NCBI GenBank assembly: GCA_044359565.1
Contig: JBIKLX010000124.1
Coordinates: forward strand, 1-9,781
Direction of reading: 5' to 3'
Origin: VFMC01 sp044359565
GTDB lineage: Bacteria; Actinomycetota; Acidimicrobiia; Acidimicrobiales; Ilumatobacteraceae
DNA length: 9,781 nt
Positions 5,837 through 9,781 of this stretch are shown here, in pieces. A model generated the notes under the pieces. The model saw only the letters and a list, made by a program, of their open reading frames with translations. It did no database searches and was not told where the DNA came from. Position numbers and translations under genes: made by a program. The first letter of the stretch is position 1. Each line of letters opens with the position of its first letter.

Positions 5837-5842
5837 ATCCTA
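5837..5842 (-). promoter_or_regulatory. -10 box TAGGAT for the Uma2-galE unit
   Basis: GGTAGGAT on the minus strand ends 7 nt before the ATG at 5829. It lies directly downstream of an inverted repeat (5843-5877), within the 57-bp gap between UXS and Uma2. Confidence 0.58.
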
Positions 5843-5877
5843 CCGAACGGGTGTGGAGTCGTTCGGCGGCCGTTCGG
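5843..5877. repeat. Inverted repeat CCGAACGG ... CCGTTCGG
   Basis: CCGAACGG (5843-5850) is the exact reverse complement of CCGTTCGG (5870-5877), 19 bp apart; a third related half-site, TCGTTCGG, lies at 5859-5866. It starts 10 bp downstream of the UXS stop (minus direction) and abuts the Uma2 -10 box. It could be a terminator for the UGD-UXS unit, an operator, or both. Confidence 0.45.
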
Positions 5878-5886
5878 CCTGTCGGT

Positions 5887-6846
5887 TCAGCCGAGCGACT
5901 CGTGGGTGCGGAAGTGGGCGATCATGCGGGCGAGGCCGTCGCGCAGCGCGATGGTGGGTTCCCAGCCGTAGGTGGAGTTGATCAGGGTGATGTCGGGCTG
6001 GCGTTGCAGCGGGTCGCCCTCGCGCTCGGGGGGCAGCGGCACCGTGACGATGGTGCTCGTCGATCCGGTGAGTTCGATCACGTGCTCGGCCAGTTCGCGC
6101 ATGGTGAACTCGCCCGGGTTGCCCACGTTCACCGGACCGGTGAGGTGGCCGTCGAGCACTGCCAGCAGGCCGCGCACCTCGTCGCTGACGTGCACAAAAC
6201 TGCGCGTCTGGACGCCGTCGCCGTGCAGCGTGATCGGCTGGCCGTTCAGGGCCTGCACGATGAACGTGTTCACCACCCGGCCGTCGTCGGGCCGCATGCG
6301 TTCGCCGTAGGTGTTGAAGATGCGCACGATACGCACCTCGAGGCCGTGCCAGCGGTGGTAGGCCATGGTGAGCGCTTCGCTGAACCGCTTGGCTTCGTCG
6401 TAGCAACTGCGTGGGCCGGTGCAGCTGACGTTGCCGAGGTAGGTCTCGGGCTGGGGGTGCACGAGCGGGTCGCCGTACACCTCGCTGGTGGAGGCGAGGA
6501 AGAAGCGGGCCTGTTGGGCAACGGCGAGGTCGAGCAGGTTGCGGGTACCGGTGGAGCCGACGGCGAGGATCTCGAGCGGCATGCTGGCGAAGTCGAGCGG
6601 CGATGCCGGGCTGGCGAGGTCGAGCACGGTGTCGTAGCTGCCGTCGGTGATCGATGGGGGCAGGGCGACGGTGACGTCGTGTTCGATCACGCTGAGGCGC
6701 GGGTGGTGGGCGAGGTGGGCGATGTTGCTGCGGCGGCCGGTGCAGAAGTTGTCGACGATGGTGACGGTGTCGCCTCGTTCGAGCACGGCGTCGATGAGGT
6801 GCGAGCCGATGAAGCCGCCGCCGCCGGCTACCAGGTGGTGGGCCAT
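5887..6846 (-). CDS. UDP-glucuronate decarboxylase (UDP-xylose synthase)
   Basis: A 319-residue NAD-dependent sugar-nucleotide SDR. It shows GGGGFIGSH (8-16), VDNFCTGR (31-38), DLASPASPLDF (76-86), STSEVYGDPLVHPQPETY (119-136) and GPRSCYDEAKR (144-154, catalytic Y149 and K153). The SEVYGDPLVHPQPE block and the GPRSCYDEAKR block are the hallmarks separating UXS from dTDP-glucose dehydratases and GalE. The enzyme oxidises UDP-glucuronate at C4, decarboxylates it and reduces it to UDP-xylose. Its ATG overlaps the UGD stop by one base (TGATG), so it is translationally coupled to the gene making its substrate. The catalytic Glu equivalent appears to be E122. A decarboxylase releasing the 4-keto intermediate is a less likely alternative. 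Confidence 0.9.
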   Translation of the reverse strand: MAHHLVAGGGGFIGSHLIDAVLERGDTVTIVDNFCTGRRSNIAHLAHHPRLSVIEHDVTVALPPSITDGSYDTVLDLASPASPLDFASMPLEILAVGSTGTRNLLDLAVAQQARFFLASTSEVYGDPLVHPQPETYLGNVSCTGPRSCYDEAKRFSEALTMAYHRWHGLEVRIVRIFNTYGERMRPDDGRVVNTFIVQALNGQPITLHGDGVQTRSFVHVSDEVRGLLAVLDGHLTGPVNVGNPGEFTMRELAEHVIELTGSTSTIVTVPLPPEREGDPLQRQPDITLINSTYGWEPTIALRDGLARMIAHFRTHESLG

Positions 6847-9485
6847 CAGCGGCCGATGCCCTGGTGGATGAACCCGGCGCGTTGCCAGTCGTTGCGGTCG
6901 AGCAGGTTGCGGCCGTCGACCACGATGCGAGCACGCATCGCGGTGGCCACCTTGCGCGGTTCGATCCAGCGGAACTCGTCCCATTCGGTGAGCACAGCCA
7001 GCACGTCGGCCTCTTCGACCGCTTCGGACGGGCTGGAGCAGATGGTGATGCCGGCAGGCACGCCAGGGCGCATCTCGGTGACGGTGGGGTCGTAGGCGCG
7101 GATGGTGACGCCGTCGGTGAGCAGACGGTTGATGATGGCAACCGCTGGCGAGTCGCGCAGGTCGTCGGTGCGGGCCTTGAAGGTGAGCCCCCACACGGCG
7201 ATGGTTTTGCCGTCGAGCGAGTCGCCTGCCGCAGCGCGGATCTTGTCGGCCACCCGGTCGAGCTGCTCTTCGTTCACGGTGATGACGCCGGCGAGAAGGT
7301 CGAAGCGATACCCCGCCTCGTTCGCGATCTTCAGCAACGCTCGCGAATCTTTCGGAAAACAGTTGTGGGCAACGAGGCCACCGGTGGTGACGACTGAGTG
7401 ATTGCGGGCCACTTCGACGGAATACACCAACTGATCGCTGTGCCGTCGTTGCAGGTCGGTGACTCGGACCCAGGCCGTGCCCTTGCGATCGACGCGGTAT
7501 CCGGTCGGAGCGATGCGCTTGGACTGAGCGTTCAGTTGTGTCTGAACACTCTGGCGCTCATGTGGTTCGAGCAGCCAAGAGCAGTGCTCGATCTGATCGG
7601 GGCCAGAGATGACCAGCCAGTGGGTGTCGACGGTACTCCTCGCGGTTCGGCCGACCTTCTGGCGGGCCACGACACCTTGTTCCGCCAAGAGACGCAGCGT
7701 GCCATCGGCCAGCGCGGGCGACGCTGTGCCATACTCGAGAGCGACAGATGGGCCACCGTTGAGGAGCGACCAGGAGCCGTCGCCCGCCCACAGGCCGCGA
7801 AGCAGGGCCTGCTTGGCTTCGTCCGATGCTGACCACAACGCGTCCGGGATCCGGTGGTTGTAGCAGTTGGTGCCGGCGCCGAGGCATTGCTCGAACCAGG
7901 CGGCGAGGATCCGAGACGAGATCGACACCTGCATCGCGGTGGACATTCGCCGGACAGTTGTCTTCACGCCCAACGAGCGCCAGTAGTCGGCGACGAACTG
8001 AACCAGATGCGGCTCGGCGGCAGGGTGGAACGACCAGGCCAGGCGACGACGGGCGCCGTCGGTTGCCAGGTGGCCTTCGGCGAGGTACAAGCCGATGACT
8101 TCCCAGAACGTCTCGGTGAACTCGATATGCGCGGGAACGTAGGTTCCGTTCGTCGCCGATCCGAGCAGGGCTGTGCGAAGGGGCAATCTGAGCAGCGCAG
8201 CCTCGTGAAGCCGAAGGGTTTTCGAGCGCCGGTAATCCCAGCGACGGTTCGCCGGGAGAATATGGTCGACGGTTCGTGCAATGCGCATCTGCTCATCGGT
8301 GAGGCGCAGGATCACCTGGTTCCACTCGAGTCCGGCGTGGTGAACAGCGTCGAACATCGAGGCGTGCTCGGGCCACAGGGTGTCGCCGAGTGGAGCACCG
8401 AGGGAGACGGGCAACCAGTCGTTCGTCGTGAGCGAGCCGGCTTGGCGCACGTCGACGTCACCGTCGGCGGAGCGGGTGAACATCGGGTGATCTGCCGTGA
8501 TGGTGAGGCGGCGGCCCATCTTCGTGCGTAGCTCGATCATGTCGCCGGAGTACGGGCGCTGCGTGACCGCGATCGCGGGCTGGAACTCGGGGATCACCTG
8601 ACCCTCTGCCCAACTGAGAACCTCGAGATCGTCGAGCGGCAGGTCGACGAGTTGATCGAATCGGACGAGCCGGATGGCACCCTGCGAGCGGACCAGCACC
8701 GTTTCGGCGCCGTCGAAGCAACTTCCACCCCAGCCGGGGCCGGGGCGCAGGAACTCGGTGCCGATGCGCTTGTCGTAACCCATGCCCACCACGACGTCGT
8801 TCACGTCGGCGCCCACGCCCTCGCAGATGGCGGCGATGGCGTTGATGAAGCTGAGCTTGGTGGCGAGGAAGGCGTTGGCGGCGTACTTGATGGTCTCGGC
8901 CGATGCAGGGTCGGTGACGATGATCTGGGCGCGCACCTTGTCGTACAGCGAGCCGACGGCGATGGCGGCGGCGCGGTCGTCGGCGCCCACCACGACCCGG
9001 TCTGGGTTGAGGAAGTCGTCGACTGCCGAACCCTCGCGCAAGAACTCGGGGTTGCTGACCACGCGTACATCGGGGCGCTTCATCACCCGATCGACCACCT
9101 TGGTGCTGCCCACGGGCACGGTGGACTTGTTCACCACGATGGCTTCGTAGGGCAGGACGGGGGCGATCTCGGTAGCGGCGGCCTCGACGTAGCTGAGGTC
9201 GGCCGAACCGTCTTCGCCCTGTGGGGTGGGCACGCAGAGGAAGGCGATCTCGCAGTCGGCGACGGCGTTGGCCGCACCGAGCACGAAGCGGAGGTTGCCG
9301 TTGCGCAGGCCGTCGGCGACGAGTTCGTCGAGGCGGTGTTCAACGATGGGTACCTCGCCACGGTTGAGTCGTTCGACCTTGTGGGGATCGATGTCGGCAC
9401 ACACCACCTCGTGCCCGAGGTGGGCGAAACAGGCCCCGGTAGTGAGGCCGACATAGCCGGTCCCGATGATTGCGATGCGAGTCAC
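6846..9485 (-). CDS. UDP-glucose 6-dehydrogenase precursor interrupted by an intein
   Basis: The 879-residue precursor contains 426 residues of UGD, the normal family length, and a 453-residue intein. The N-extein (1-255) holds the NAD motif GTGYVG (8-13), CADID (29-33), FLCVPTP (82-88), NKSTVPVGST (119-128), NPEFLREGSA (145-154) and TIKYAANAFLATK (198-210), with K200 and N204 at active-site positions. The C-extein resumes with CFPKD; that Cys is mature residue 256, the thiol that carries the oxidation intermediate. The enzyme converts UDP-glucose to UDP-glucuronate using two NAD. The GTG at 9485 is chosen because MTRIAIIGTGYVG is the family N-terminus and a TAACGT box lies 8 nt upstream. The frame stays open further upstream but has no family sequence there. 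The stop overlaps the UXS start. Confidence 0.95.
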   Translation of the reverse strand: MTRIAIIGTGYVGLTTGACFAHLGHEVVCADIDPHKVERLNRGEVPIVEHRLDELVADGLRNGNLRFVLGAANAVADCEIAFLCVPTPQGEDGSADLSYVEAAATEIAPVLPYEAIVVNKSTVPVGSTKVVDRVMKRPDVRVVSNPEFLREGSAVDDFLNPDRVVVGADDRAAAIAVGSLYDKVRAQIIVTDPASAETIKYAANAFLATKLSFINAIAAICEGVGADVNDVVVGMGYDKRIGTEFLRPGPGWGGSCFDGAETVLVRSQGAIRLVRFDQLVDLPLDDLEVLSWAEGQVIPEFQPAIAVTQRPYSGDMIELRTKMGRRLTITADHPMFTRSADGDVDVRQAGSLTTNDWLPVSLGAPLGDTLWPEHASMFDAVHHAGLEWNQVILRLTDEQMRIARTVDHILPANRRWDYRRSKTLRLHEAALLRLPLRTALLGSATNGTYVPAHIEFTETFWEVIGLYLAEGHLATDGARRRLAWSFHPAAEPHLVQFVADYWRSLGVKTTVRRMSTAMQVSISSRILAAWFEQCLGAGTNCYNHRIPDALWSASDEAKQALLRGLWAGDGSWSLLNGGPSVALEYGTASPALADGTLRLLAEQGVVARQKVGRTARSTVDTHWLVISGPDQIEHCSWLLEPHERQSVQTQLNAQSKRIAPTGYRVDRKGTAWVRVTDLQRRHSDQLVYSVEVARNHSVVTTGGLVAHNCFPKDSRALLKIANEAGYRFDLLAGVITVNEEQLDRVADKIRAAAGDSLDGKTIAVWGLTFKARTDDLRDSPAVAIINRLLTDGVTIRAYDPTVTEMRPGVPAGITICSSPSEAVEEADVLAVLTEWDEFRWIEPRKVATAMRARIVVDGRNLLDRNDWQRAGFIHQGIGR
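7362..8720 (-). mobile_element. Intein with LAGLIDADG homing endonuclease, inserted in UGD
   Basis: This encodes residues 256-708 of the precursor, removed by protein splicing. Intein numbering: block A CFDGAETVLVRSQG (C1); block B LTITADHPM (72-80, with T75 and H78); the two LAGLIDADG helices VIGLYLAEGH (208-217, acid E215) and LLRGLWAGDGS (306-316, acid D314); block F VYSVEVARNHSVV (432-444); block G LVAHN (449-453) with penultimate His and terminal Asn. The next residue is the +1 Cys. All residues required for class 1 splicing are present, and both endonuclease acids are kept, so splicing and homing both look possible. It lies exactly between GGS and the catalytic Cys of UGD. The boundaries are firm because removing it restores the GGSCFPKD motif. 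Confidence 0.96.
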
Positions 9486-9493
9486 GACGGAGA

Positions 9494-9499
9494 ACGTTA
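9494..9499 (-). promoter_or_regulatory. -10 box TAACGT for the UGD-UXS operon
   Basis: GGTAACGT on the minus strand ends 8 nt before the GTG start codon. A TTGCCG lies about 15 bp upstream as a possible -35. This box supports the GTG start over any start further upstream. Confidence 0.62.
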
Positions 9500-9532
9500 C
9501 CGGCGGGGCGCCAACGGCAAGGAAGGTGCTGC

Positions 9533-9739
9533 TCAGTCGGGCGCCAGCGCCGATACCGGCGAGCGCTGTGTGCGGCTGAGGATCAGGGCACACAGCGCTG
9601 CGACCAACACGATGTCGAGGGCGATCAGGAGCAGCGGTGCCACCGCAGGGCGTGCCAGAAGCCGCCCCACCCCGAGCGTGGCGGCTGCCTTCTCCGGCTC
9701 GCCGGTGGTGAAGACGGTGCGCGGGGTAACGTCGCGGCG
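9533..9739 (-). other. Possible small membrane-protein ORF or gene remnant
   Basis: An open frame of 68 codons with no ATG, bounded upstream by an in-frame TGA at 9740-9742. Its C-terminal half reads RPAVAPLLLIALDIVLVAAL then CALILSR and a short polar tail ending in APD: one convincing transmembrane helix with a basic residue on each side. Third codon positions are about 80% G or C, as in real genes here. A GTG at 9668-9670 would give 45 residues, but no promoter box or Shine-Dalgarno sequence supports it. It may be a small membrane protein, the tail of a decayed gene, or chance. Confidence 0.3.
9727..9732 (+). promoter_or_regulatory. -10 box TAACGT, plus-strand start at 9742
   Basis: GGTAACGT ends 9 nt before an ATG, the third occurrence of this arrangement in the window. 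It implies a plus-strand transcript leaving the right edge, divergent from UGD. Confidence 0.45.
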
Positions 9740-9741
9740 TC

Positions 9742-9781
9742 ATGGGTCGGCCGAGCCAAGCCTCATTGCGGTGCATGGTGG
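9742..9781 (+). CDS. Start of a gene running off the right edge
   Basis: Only 13 codons are visible, reading MGRPSQASLRCMV, with a second in-frame ATG at 9775. It is called mainly from the promoter-to-ATG arrangement; the product cannot be guessed. The frame is open to the window end. Confidence 0.35.
   Translation, partial: MGRPSQASLRCMV

Noticed and set aside
5371..7095. A 574-codon plus-strand open frame
   Set aside because: It lies antisense to Uma2, UXS and the UGD C-extein, all of which have unmistakable family motifs; the translation is Gly/Val/Asp-rich shadow sequence.
7362..8720. The intein segment as a separate endonuclease gene or an in-frame assembly error
   Set aside because: It is in continuous frame with UGD, has all splicing blocks at both ends, and exact removal restores the GGSCFPKD active-site motif.
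9486..9776. N-terminal extension of UGD in the same frame
   Set aside because: The extra residues are Arg/His/Pro-rich without family match, and the GTG at 9485 has a -10 box at leaderless spacing and gives the standard UGD start.

Overview
This is a GC-rich window with dense gene packing, almost no Shine-Dalgarno sequences, and many genes that start a few bases after a TANNNT box. Together with a mycothiol-dependent maleylpyruvate isomerase-family enzyme and a FadE-type acyl-CoA dehydrogenase, this points to an actinobacterium. An Acidimicrobiia (Ilumatobacter-like) origin is a guess from protein style, not something the sequence proves.

Layout. Bases 1-561 (minus strand) hold a type II toxin-antitoxin pair: a Phd/YefM-type antitoxin followed by a PIN-domain (VapC-type) toxin cut by the left edge. 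A TGTACA-type operator lies at the antitoxin start. Divergent from it is an acyl-CoA dehydrogenase (625-1740), closed by a strong hairpin, then a small membrane-anchored protein of unknown function (1832-2284). A 166-bp convergent gap (2285-2450) carries two copies of a palindromic repeat; a third copy lies in frame inside the antitoxin gene. Next come an MDMPI/DinB-type enzyme (2451-3260, minus) and a divergent two-gene unit (3327-4314): a 74-residue protein of unknown function and an alpha/beta hydrolase-fold protein with Asn where the nucleophile should be.

From 4331 to 9485 everything is on the minus strand and mostly concerns nucleotide sugars. Reading in the direction of transcription: UDP-glucose 6-dehydrogenase (UGD), then UDP-glucuronate decarboxylase (UDP-xylose synthase, UXS) with a 1-nt overlap, then a Uma2-family nuclease-fold protein from its own promoter, then UDP-glucose 4-epimerase (galE) with a 4-nt overlap. 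UGD and UXS together convert UDP-glucose to UDP-glucuronate to UDP-xylose, and GalE supplies UDP-galactose, so the cluster most likely feeds glycan or polysaccharide synthesis.

The outstanding feature is a 453-residue intein with a LAGLIDADG homing endonuclease inside UGD. It sits immediately before the catalytic cysteine, so that residue doubles as the +1 splicing nucleophile, and no active dehydrogenase can form before splicing. The extein codons touching the insertion are unusually AT-rich for this gene, as a homing or co-conversion footprint would be.

The right end (9486-9781) holds the UGD promoter, a doubtful small membrane ORF on the minus strand, and the promoter and first codons of a plus-strand gene that leaves the window.
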